Positions 1 through 6,993 of a DNA stretch of 47,266 nt are shown here, piece by piece. A model generated the notes under the pieces. The model was not told the origin of the DNA. It saw only the letters and a list, made by a program, of their open reading frames with translations, and did not search any database. The first letter of the stretch is position 1. Every line of letters begins with the position of its first letter. The stretch lies in the NCBI GenBank assembly GCA_001314715.1, contig LJSV01000019.1:1-47266 (forward strand). Direction: 5' to 3'. Source of the stretch: Rhodobacteraceae bacterium HLUCCA12. GTDB lineage: Bacteria > Pseudomonadota > Alphaproteobacteria > Rhodobacterales > Rhodobacteraceae. A program made the translations under genes and the position numbers.

Positions 1-48
1 GGCGGCCGCACCGTCGGCGCCGGCGTCGTCTCGAAGATCATCGAGTGA
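1..48 (+). CDS. tuf: Elongation factor Tu, C-terminal end (partial)
   Basis: The window opens inside a gene. The first 15 codons read GGRTVGAGVVSKIIE and end in TGA. This is the nearly invariant C-terminus of bacterial EF-Tu, the GTPase that delivers aminoacyl-tRNA to the ribosome. Only domain 3's last strand is visible. Downstream there is neither rpsJ (usual after str-operon tuf) nor tRNA-Trp/secE (usual after the second tuf copy); a hairpin-containing gap and an acetyltransferase follow instead. Which tuf copy this is cannot be told from here. Confidence 0.9.
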   Translation, partial: GGRTVGAGVVSKIIE

Positions 49-110
49 CAAGGCCAAGGGCCGCGGTTCGGGAAACAAATCCCAAACCGCGACATCCGGC
101 AGCGAACAGG

Positions 111-139
111 GGCGCGCGGGCAACACCAGCGCGCCTTTT
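111..139 (+). terminator. Candidate intrinsic terminator after tuf
   Basis: A 7-bp perfect stem (GGCGCGC at 111-117, GCGCGCC at 129-135) with an 11-nt loop is followed by TTTTC. A second, imperfect hairpin without a T run lies at 62-91 (11-bp arms, one mismatch). Either could end the tuf transcript; the first-named has the better U tract. Confidence 0.5.
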
Positions 140-241
140 CCATGTGAACGCACCATGATACGCACGCACAGCAACCGAAGGAATGGATCGATGGACAAGT
201 CTGGCGCCTGATTTCGCTGAGTTTCGAACAAAGGATTTGCC

Positions 242-913
242 ATGTCTGCCATCATTCCCGGCCCCCAGCGGTTGCCTGACCCGCTGACCCTGCACCCCGT
301 CATCCTGCCCGACGGAACGCCGCACCACGGCACCGTCCTGCTGCGCGCGGCAATCGACCACCCGAACATTTCGGTGGGCGATCATGCCTATGCCTCGGCA
401 CTTGAACCGCCAGCCGACTGGGCAGCCGCGCTGGCGCCCTATCTCTATCCCGGCGCCCCCGAAACCCTGACGATCGGGCCGCTTTCGCAGATTGCCCATG
501 GTGTGCGCTTCATCACCGCCTCGGCCAATCACCCGATGGGCGGGATCAGCACCTATCCGTTCCGGATCTTCGACATGGCGACCGCCGCGCCCTATGTCGA
601 CGAGGCCGCACGCTACGGGAACACCGTGGTCGGGCCGGATGTGTGGCTGGGGTTCGAGGCCCGCGTCATGCCGGGCGTCACCATCGGGGCGGGCGCCATC
701 GTCGCGGCCTGTGCCGTTGTCACGCGCGACGTTCCGCCCTATGCGGTCGTTGCCGGCAACCCGGCCCGAGTGAGGCGGATGCGCTTTTCTGCCGCGCAGG
801 TGGACAGGCTCTTGCAGATCGCATGGTGGGACTGGCCGGTCGCGGCGATCCTCGCCGCCCTGCCGGCGCTCGAATCGGGCGATATCGACGCGCTGGAACG
901 CGCTGCGCCGTAA
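242..913 (+). CDS. Hexapeptide-repeat (CatB/Vat-like) acetyltransferase
   Basis: The 223-residue protein has the left-handed beta-helix pattern of xenobiotic acetyltransferases, which use acetyl-CoA to acetylate chloramphenicol, streptogramins or other hydroxyl acceptors. The family signature with the catalytic histidine is visible as [15 protein letters not shown] near residues 95-110. Hexapeptide repeats follow ([18 protein letters not shown], then [18 protein letters not shown]), and then [12 protein letters not shown], which is typical of the last coil and CoA site. The start ATG at 242 follows AAGGA with good spacing. Many chromosomal members of this family have no known substrate, so a resistance role is not implied. 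It stands alone between tuf and comM. Confidence 0.85.
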   Translation: MSAIIPGPQRLPDPLTLHPVILPDGTPHHGTVLLRAAIDHPNISVGDHAYASALEPPADWAAALAPYLYPGAPETLTIGPLSQIAHGVRFITASANHPMGGISTYPFRIFDMATAAPYVDEAARYGNTVVGPDVWLGFEARVMPGVTIGAGAIVAACAVVTRDVPPYAVVAGNPARVRRMRFSAAQVDRLLQIAWWDWPVAAILAALPALESGDIDALERAAP

Positions 914-998
914 CCACGCGGCGAGGTCGGTCATCTTGCGTTAACCATTTCCTAACCGCTTGGGCGGAATGATCGCCGCAAAGGCACGGGGATGGGGT

Positions 999-2519
999 AT
1001 GCTGGCGCGGGCACAGACGGTGGCCTTTGACGGGATCGAGGCCCGCATCGTCGAGGCGCAATGCGTTCTGACGCCGGGTCTGCCCGCCTTTCATATCGTC
1101 GGATTGCCCGACAAGGCGGTGTCGGAATCGCGCGAGCGGGTGCGCGCGGCGCTCGCGTCCCTGTCGATCGCGCTGCCGCCCAAGCGCATCACCGTGAACC
1201 TGTCGCCCGCCGATCTGCCGAAAGAGGGGTCGCATTTCGACCTGCCGATCGCGCTGGCCCTTCTTGCCGCGCTCGAGGTCGTTCCGGCCGAGGAGCTGGC
1301 GCGCACCGTGTCCTTGGGCGAGCTGTCGCTGGACGGGGCTCTGGTGCCCGTCGTCGGCGCCCTGCCATCGGCCATGGCCGCCGCGACCGAGGGGCTGGCA
1401 CTGATCTGTCCGCGCGCCTGCGGCGCCGAGGCGGCGTGGGTCGGGGATGCCGATGTCTTTGCCCCGGCAACGCTGCTGGAGGCGATCCGGCATCTGAGCG
1501 GGCAAACCCCGCTGGGCCGGGCGCAACCCGGCGAGGTGCGCGCCGCCGCATCGCTGCGCGATCTGGCCGATGTCAAGGGGCAGGAACGCGCCAAGCGCGC
1601 GCTGGAAATCGCCGCGGCCGGGCGTCACCATGTCTTCATGGTCGGATCGCCGGGGTCCGGCAAATCCATGCTGGCCGCCCGCCTGCCCGGTATCCTGCCG
1701 CCGCTCAGCCCGGCAGAGGCGCTGGAAACCTCGATGATCCATTCGCTTGCCGGGCTGCTGGACGAAGGCGGGATTTCACGCCAGCGCCCGTTCCGCGAGC
1801 CCCATCACACCGCCTCGGTCGCGGCCATCGTCGGCGGTGGCCGTGGCGCCAAGCCGGGCGAGATCAGCCTCGCGCATAACGGCGTCCTGTTCATGGACGA
1901 ATTCCCCGAGTTTCCGCGCACGGTGCTGGAAACCCTGCGCCAGCCCATCGAAACCGGCGAGGTTGTGGTGGCCCGCGCCAATGCGCACACGCGCTATCCC
2001 TGCCGGTTCCTGCTGGTCGCGGCGGCAAACCCGTGCCGATGCGGCTACATGGCCGAGCCGGCGCGCGCCTGCGCGCGGGTGCCGGTTTGCGGGACGGAGT
2101 ATCTTGGCCGGATCTCGGGTCCGCTGATGGACCGGTTCGACCTGCGGGTCGAGGTGCCGCCCGTCGCCTATCGCGACCTCGATCTGCCCCAGTCCGGCGA
2201 AGGTTCCGAACCCGTGGCGCAGCGGGTGGCGCAGGCCCGCGCCCGGCAGGACAGGCGCTTTTCGGCCCATGACAGCTTGCGCGTGAATGCCGATGCCGAA
2301 GGCGCGGTGCTGGAGGAGATCGCCACCCCCGACACCGAGGGGCGCGCCTTGCTGGCGCAGATCGCCGAACGCTTCGGCCTGAGTGCGCGCGGCTATCATC
2401 GCATCCTGCGCGTGGCGCGCACCATCGCCGATCTTGATGGCAGCGACGCGCTGCGCCTGCCGCATATTGCCGAGGCCGTCAGCTTTCGGCTCAGTTTTGG
2501 TCCAGACAGCGGCGGATGA
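999..2519 (+). CDS. comM: YifB/ComM family Mg-chelatase-like AAA+ ATPase
   Basis: The 506-residue protein has an N-terminal ChlI-like domain (VGLPDKAVSESRERVRAAL near residues 35-55). The AAA+ core follows with Walker A GSPGSGKS around residue 216 and Walker B LFMDEFPEF around 298. The C-terminal part carries the cysteine-containing segment AANPCRCGYM. In gamma-proteobacteria ComM is a helicase promoting branch migration during natural transformation; in other bacteria the role is mostly inferred. The reading frame is open back to a TTG at 960, but the ATG at 999 follows a GGGGATGGGG Shine-Dalgarno-like stretch and matches the family N-terminus. Its 3' end overlaps the convergent hydrolase gene by 29 bp. 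Confidence 0.88.
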   Translation: MLARAQTVAFDGIEARIVEAQCVLTPGLPAFHIVGLPDKAVSESRERVRAALASLSIALPPKRITVNLSPADLPKEGSHFDLPIALALLAALEVVPAEELARTVSLGELSLDGALVPVVGALPSAMAAATEGLALICPRACGAEAAWVGDADVFAPATLLEAIRHLSGQTPLGRAQPGEVRAAASLRDLADVKGQERAKRALEIAAAGRHHVFMVGSPGSGKSMLAARLPGILPPLSPAEALETSMIHSLAGLLDEGGISRQRPFREPHHTASVAAIVGGGRGAKPGEISLAHNGVLFMDEFPEFPRTVLETLRQPIETGEVVVARANAHTRYPCRFLLVAAANPCRCGYMAEPARACARVPVCGTEYLGRISGPLMDRFDLRVEVPPVAYRDLDLPQSGEGSEPVAQRVAQARARQDRRFSAHDSLRVNADAEGAVLEEIATPDTEGRALLAQIAERFGLSARGYHRILRVARTIADLDGSDALRLPHIAEAVSFRLSFGPDSGG

Positions 2520-3381
2520 AGGATGCCGTGACATCCAGCGTATCGCCCGCCTCGGGCAGAAGGTTGTGAAAGATCGGCCAGACATGCGGCAGATCCCTAG
2601 CCATGCGAATATCGGCCCGCGCCAGGCGGTCTTGCATGCGCAGGCTGTCGTCACGCAAGATCTCGGTCTGTGCGACATGGATCTGCACCGGCGGCGGATC
2701 GGGAAATTCGGCGAACAGGGGCGAGATGCGCGGATCATCGGCGCGATCTTGATGGGCGCCCAGCACCATGGCGCGGACTTCATCGATACGCTCGACCGGC
2801 AGCAAGGCGTCGCGGCGCGCGTTCTCGTCAAGCGACGGGCCGGAATAGGTCAGATCCGTCCAGGGCGAAAACGCAAAGGCACCGGCGGGCGCCGCACCTG
2901 TGCGGCACAGATGCCCCAGCAGTGCCAGCGCCAGCCCGCCACCCGCCGAATCGCCGCCCAGAACGATCTGGGTGGGTTCATGACCCAGCGCGCGCAGCCG
3001 GTCCCACGCCGCCAGGGCATCGTCGAAGGCCGCGGGAAAGGGGTGTTCCGGGGCCAGCCGATAGCGCGGCAGGAACGCCGCCACGCCCGTGCGCCGGCTG
3101 AGGTCGGCCAGCATCGCCGCGTGGGTTTCTGGCGCGCCCATCACATAGGCGCCGCCATGAAAATAAAGGATCACGCCCCCGCGCGACGGCCGGTTCTGGA
3201 CCCAGGCGCCGGGCGACGGGTGCGATACGGGCAACACCAGGCTCAACGGTGGTGGACGAAACAGAAGTTTCGCCGTGCGCAGGAACCTGCGGCGTGCGAC
3301 TTCGGGTTCCCTGGTGCGCGCGATCATCGGCCTGGCGATAGCGCGCAGGGCCATCCGCAGGATGCGCGCGCGCAGGCTCAT
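2491..3381 (-). CDS. Alpha/beta hydrolase, hormone-sensitive-lipase-like esterase
   Basis: The 296-residue hydrolase has the HSL-family oxyanion motif HGGAY (in [10 protein letters not shown]) and the nucleophile elbow GDSAGGG. A probable Asp (in TEILRDDS) and His (in LPHVWPIF) complete the catalytic triad. Such enzymes cleave short acyl esters in the cytoplasm; the physiological substrate is unknown. It is the last gene of the minus-strand run rsmI-yraN-gshB-hydrolase. Its ATG overlaps the gshB stop codon (ATGA), which suggests translational coupling. The N-terminus is basic and moderately hydrophobic without a clear cleavage site. Confidence 0.85.
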   Translation of the reverse strand: MSLRARILRMALRAIARPMIARTREPEVARRRFLRTAKLLFRPPPLSLVLPVSHPSPGAWVQNRPSRGGVILYFHGGAYVMGAPETHAAMLADLSRRTGVAAFLPRYRLAPEHPFPAAFDDALAAWDRLRALGHEPTQIVLGGDSAGGGLALALLGHLCRTGAAPAGAFAFSPWTDLTYSGPSLDENARRDALLPVERIDEVRAMVLGAHQDRADDPRISPLFAEFPDPPPVQIHVAQTEILRDDSLRMQDRLARADIRMARDLPHVWPIFHNLLPEAGDTLDVTASFIRRCLDQN

Positions 3382-4325
3382 GGCGTGGCGCGCCTGGCCT
3401 CGATCGCCTCCCAGATGCGGGCGGCGGCGTTGATGCCGTCGAACCGCTCCAGTTCCTGGATGCCGGTCGGCGAAGTCAGATTGATCTCGGTCAGCCAGTC
3501 GCCAATGATATCGATACCGACAAACACCTGCCCCCGCTCGCGCAGCAGCGGGCCGATGGCGGCGCAGATTTCGCGGTCACGCGCGGTCATCTCCACCTTC
3601 TCGGGGCGTCCGCCGACATGCATGTTCGAACGCGTCTCACCCTCGGCAGGGACGCGGTTGATGGCGCCGATCGGTTCGCCGTCAACCAGGATGACGCGCT
3701 TGTCGCCCTTGGCCACCGCCGGCAGAAACTTCTGCACGATCAGAGGCTCGCGCGAGAACCCGGTGAACATCTCGTGCAGCGATGCGAGGTTGCGGTCTGC
3801 GGCGTCGAGCCGGAACACCCCGGCACCGCCGTTGCCGTAAAGCGGCTTGAGGATGATGTCGCCGTGCCGGTCCTTGAAGGCGCGGATATCCGACAGGTTC
3901 CGCGCGATCATCGTCGGCGGCGTAAGATCGGGGAATTGCAGGACCAGCAGCTTTTCAGGGTGGTTGCGAACCCAGAAGGGGTCATTGACCACAAGCGTTT
4001 TTGGGTGGATCAGCTCCAGCAGATGGGTGGTGGTGATGTACGACATGTCGAACGGCGGATCCTGCCGCAGCCAGACCACATCGATCGCGCCGAGATCGAG
4101 AAGCGCCTCGTCCCCAAAACGAACGTGATCGCCCTTGACGCGCTGAACGGTAAAAGGGCGTGCACGGGCCATGATTCTGCCCTCGTTCCAGACCAGCCGG
4201 TCGGGGGTATACATGTGCATCTCATGCCCGCGCGCCTGCGCCTCTTCGGCCAGGCGGAAAGTGCTGTCGGCGTTGATGTCAACCGCTTCGATCGGGTCCA
4301 TCTGAAAGGCGATTCGCAGCGCCAT
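3378..4325 (-). CDS. gshB: Glutathione synthetase
   Basis: The 315-residue protein matches the length of bacterial GshB, which joins gamma-glutamylcysteine and glycine using ATP. Visible family segments are [17 protein letters not shown] at the N-terminus, [20 protein letters not shown], the ATP-grasp loop [12 protein letters not shown], and the C-terminal [12 protein letters not shown]. The frame continues upstream, but the ATG at 4325 ([13 protein letters not shown]) matches the family start, so the longer reading is rejected. It lies 89 bp downstream of yraN on the same strand and overlaps the following hydrolase by 4 bp. gshA is not in this window. Confidence 0.95.
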   Translation of the reverse strand: MALRIAFQMDPIEAVDINADSTFRLAEEAQARGHEMHMYTPDRLVWNEGRIMARARPFTVQRVKGDHVRFGDEALLDLGAIDVVWLRQDPPFDMSYITTTHLLELIHPKTLVVNDPFWVRNHPEKLLVLQFPDLTPPTMIARNLSDIRAFKDRHGDIILKPLYGNGGAGVFRLDAADRNLASLHEMFTGFSREPLIVQKFLPAVAKGDKRVILVDGEPIGAINRVPAEGETRSNMHVGGRPEKVEMTARDREICAAIGPLLRERGQVFVGIDIIGDWLTEINLTSPTGIQELERFDGINAAARIWEAIEARRATP

Positions 4326-4414
4326 GCTCGCTCCTGTCGTTCGCGCATGCGCCAAGCATGCCATATCCGACAACCTTGATGGCCCAGCCCCGTGCCAGAT
4401 GCAATCGCCCCCGA

Positions 4415-4768
4415 TCAGGCATGCAGCGCGTTCTCGATGATCGCGACGCGCCCGGCCCCGTCAACCAGCGCGACATCGAAGCGGGCATCGACCAGGGCAG
4501 TGTCGCAGGTTGCCGCCATGTATTCGCCCGCCGCGTCGAACAGCCGCGCGATCTGCCGCGCGCTTAGCCGTTCTGCGGCGCGGGCATGATGGCGCGATCG
4601 CTTGACCTCGACAAAGACCAGCGCATCGCCATCGCGAAGGATCAGGTCGATCTCGCCGCCCTTGCCCCGCCAGCGCCTGGCCGCGATCGTCATGCCGTTC
4701 TGGGCGTAGTGGTCGGCAACCTGGCTTTCGGCCACCTGGCCTGAAAGGTATCCGACCAATCCGGTCAT
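4415..4768 (-). CDS. yraN: YraN/UPF0102 family nuclease-like protein
   Basis: The 117-residue protein contains the UPF0102 signature, a restriction-endonuclease-like fold with [13 protein letters not shown] followed by VFVEVKRS (Glu/Asp...Glu-x-Lys). The function is not firmly established; a role in DNA or nucleotide processing is assumed from the fold. It overlaps rsmI by 4 bp (ATGA). In Escherichia coli yraN is likewise adjacent to rsmI (yraL) and lpoA (yraM), and the same trio is grouped here. Confidence 0.9.
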   Translation of the reverse strand: MTGLVGYLSGQVAESQVADHYAQNGMTIAARRWRGKGGEIDLILRDGDALVFVEVKRSRHHARAAERLSARQIARLFDAAGEYMAATCDTALVDARFDVALVDGAGRVAIIENALHA

Positions 4769-5697
4769 GGCGCATTCTCCGTCCGTTCGATCTCAAGCGC
4801 GCGCTGATAGACCTTGCGCCGCGCGAGCCCCAGTGCCGAGGCGACGATATCGACCGCCTCGCGCAGGCTGTGATCGGCCAGCGCAGCGCGCAGCGACGCA
4901 TCCAGCGCCCCTTCATCGCCCCCGGTGTTTCGCGCCCGGTCCACAAGCACCACGATCTCTCCCTTCACGACCCGGCCTTCCAGCGCCTGCGACACCTCAT
5001 CCAGGCTGCCGCGGATCACCTCTTCGAACCGTTTGGTCAATTCGCGGCACAGGGCACACGGCCGGTCCTTGCCGAAAGCGTCGGCCATTTCCCCTAACAT
5101 CCGGTGAACGCGCTTGGGCGATTCGTAAAACACCAGCGTGGCGGGGATTTTCGCGGCCTCGGCAAGAAATTGCCGCCGCGCGGCGGCCTGCGCCGGTGCG
5201 AACCCCATGAAACAGAACCGGTCGGTCGGCAGCCCGCCGACGGCCAGCGCGGCCAGAACCGCCGAGGCGCCGGGCGCGGCGCGCAGCGGATGACCGGCGT
5301 CGATGGCATCGCGGCAGAGCTGAAAACCCGGATCGGCGACCAGCGGCGTGCCCGCCTCGGAGGCATAAGCGACAGCCTTGCCCTCGGCCAGCGCGGCCAT
5401 GATTTTCGGCCGCATTTTCGCGCCGTTATGGTCGTGATAGGGCCATAGCGGCCGCCCGCCCAGCCTAATGCCGTGAATCTCCATCAAGCGGCGCAAGCTG
5501 CGGGTGTCCTCAGCCGCAAGGATATCGGCATCGGCCAGGATATCGAGCGCGCGAAGGGTGATGTCGCGCGCCGCCCCGATCGGCGTCGACAGGATATGCA
5601 GGCCCGGCTCCAGCGGCTTGCGCGCCGATGGTTCTCGGGCGCCGGACTGGGGCGCGGGATCGGTGGAATCGGGCCGGTCGGGGTGACTGCTGGGCAT
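4765..5697 (-). CDS. rsmI: 16S rRNA (cytidine-1402-2'-O)-methyltransferase RsmI
   Basis: The 310-residue protein is a SAM-dependent tetrapyrrole-methylase-fold enzyme that 2'-O-methylates C1402 of 16S rRNA in the decoding centre. Diagnostic segments are GLHILSTPIGAARDITLRAL, the EDTR motif, SEAGTP (usually SDAGTP) and DPGFQLC. The chosen ATG at 5697 gives a 40-odd residue Pro/Ser-rich extension before the conserved core, so translation may start somewhat downstream. The frame also runs far upstream into the divergent gene; that extension is antisense to a lipoprotein signal peptide and is not coding. First gene of the rsmI-yraN-gshB-hydrolase run. Confidence 0.92.
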   Translation of the reverse strand: MPSSHPDRPDSTDPAPQSGAREPSARKPLEPGLHILSTPIGAARDITLRALDILADADILAAEDTRSLRRLMEIHGIRLGGRPLWPYHDHNGAKMRPKIMAALAEGKAVAYASEAGTPLVADPGFQLCRDAIDAGHPLRAAPGASAVLAALAVGGLPTDRFCFMGFAPAQAAARRQFLAEAAKIPATLVFYESPKRVHRMLGEMADAFGKDRPCALCRELTKRFEEVIRGSLDEVSQALEGRVVKGEIVVLVDRARNTGGDEGALDASLRAALADHSLREAVDIVASALGLARRKVYQRALEIERTENAP

Positions 5698-5726
5698 GGG
5701 TTCCTTCGTGATCCGTTTACTTCGGC

Positions 5727-5775
5727 GGGGCAAGACCGTAGTGTTGCCCCTGCTCATTGCCGCCGCAAGACCGTA
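5727..5775. repeat. Inverted and direct repeats in the rsmI/lpoA-like divergent promoter region
   Basis: The 90-bp region between the divergent starts (5698-5787) holds a perfect 7-bp inverted repeat, GGGGCAA at 5727-5733 and TTGCCCC at 5744-5750. It also holds an exact 11-nt direct repeat GCAAGACCGTA at 5730-5740 and 5765-5775. The two share bases. This could be an operator or a recent short duplication; nothing in the window identifies a binding protein. Confidence 0.45.
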
Positions 5776-5787
5776 AGAGGAGCCGCC

Positions 5788-6981
5788 ATGCCCGCCCGTT
5801 CGATCACAGCCCGCATTCCTGGAATCCGCACACCGGTTCGCGGCCTGGTGGCCATGGCTGGCCTTGCCGTGCTCACCGCCTGCGGCCCGGTCTCGGTAAG
5901 CAATGTTGCCTCTGGCGTGGACAGATCGGATGGCCCGGTTCAGGTCGCGCTTCTGGTGCCAGGCGGATCGTCCGACGAGGGGCGGCAGGTTCTGGCCGAA
6001 AGCCTTGAGAACGCAGCGCGCCTTGCGGTGTCCGATCTGAACGGCGTGGATATCGACCTGCGGGTTTATGACACCGCCGGCGACCCCGAACAGGCCGAAG
6101 AGGTCGCCATGGAAGCTGCCGATGCCGGCGCAAGCATCATCCTCGGGCCGGTTTACGGCGACGAGGCGCGCGCCGTCGGCGCCGCCGTGGCATCGGAAGG
6201 ACTGAATGTGCTGAGCTTTTCCAACAACACCGAAATTGCGGGCGACAATGTCTTTGTCCTGGGTCAGACCTTTGGCAACACGGCGGAACGGCTTCTGGCC
6301 TATGCCGCGGACGAGGGCAAGGATCAGGTCATGATCGTGGGAGAGCGCACATCCGAAGGCGAGGCCGCGCAGGCCGCCATCGAAACGGCCGCCGCGCGCG
6401 CCGGCGCCAGCATCGTCGCGACCGAAATCTATTCCTTTTCGCAACAGGGCATCGTCGATGCCCTGCCCGATATCGCCTCGACGGCACGGTCGTCCGAGGC
6501 GGATACGCTGTTCTTCACGGCGAATACGGCGGGGGCGCTTCCGATCCTGGCGCAGCTTTTGCCAGACAACCGCATTTCCCAGCCGGATTTCCAGTTCATG
6601 GGCCTGACCCGCTGGGATATTCCCCCGGAAACGCTGGAATTGCGCGGTCTGCAGGATGGCTGGTTTGCAACGCCCGATCCGTCAATGGCGGAACGCTTCG
6701 AAGAGCGTTACGAGGAGACCTATGACGACAGCCCGCACCCCATCGCCGGTCTGGCGTATGACGGCATCGCGGCGATTGGCGCATTGCTGGCAACCGACGA
6801 ATCCGACGCCCTGTCACGCGCGGCGCTGACCCAGGGATCGGGCTTCGTCGGTGTCAACGGCGTCTTCCGTTTCCGCCCCGATGGAACGAACGAGCGGGGG
6901 CTGGCCGTTGCCACCATCCAAGACAACGAGGTCGTGATACTGGACCCGGCGCCGCGCAGCTTTGCCGGGCCGGGCAGCTAA
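5788..6981 (+). CDS. LpoA-like penicillin-binding-protein activator lipoprotein
   Basis: The 397-residue lipoprotein has a lipobox VLTAC with Cys32. The rest is a type-1 periplasmic binding-protein fold: VALLVPGGSSDEGRQ, GASIILGPVYGDEARAV, NVLSFSNNTEIAGDNVFV and GLAYDGIAAIGALL. This matches the C-terminal domain of LpoA, the outer-membrane activator of PBP1A, without the N-terminal TPR domain found in E. coli. In Rhodobacterales such proteins are annotated as penicillin-binding protein activators; the function there is inferred. The neighbourhood supports it, since lpoA, yraN and rsmI are also neighbours in enterobacteria. The start is set by AAGAGGA just before ATG 5788. glnD begins 12 nt after the stop. 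Confidence 0.8.
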   Translation: MPARSITARIPGIRTPVRGLVAMAGLAVLTACGPVSVSNVASGVDRSDGPVQVALLVPGGSSDEGRQVLAESLENAARLAVSDLNGVDIDLRVYDTAGDPEQAEEVAMEAADAGASIILGPVYGDEARAVGAAVASEGLNVLSFSNNTEIAGDNVFVLGQTFGNTAERLLAYAADEGKDQVMIVGERTSEGEAAQAAIETAAARAGASIVATEIYSFSQQGIVDALPDIASTARSSEADTLFFTANTAGALPILAQLLPDNRISQPDFQFMGLTRWDIPPETLELRGLQDGWFATPDPSMAERFEERYEETYDDSPHPIAGLAYDGIAAIGALLATDESDALSRAALTQGSGFVGVNGVFRFRPDGTNERGLAVATIQDNEVVILDPAPRSFAGPGS

Positions 6982-6993
6982 GAGCCGCCATCC

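Noticed and set aside
242-913. Calling the acetyltransferase a chloramphenicol-resistance gene
   Set aside because: The hexapeptide family has many chromosomal members with unknown substrates; there is no resistance cassette, integron site or transposon around it.
5698-6444. N-terminal extension of rsmI by about 250 codons
   Set aside because: It is antisense to the LpoA-like lipoprotein and has no similarity to the methyltransferase family.
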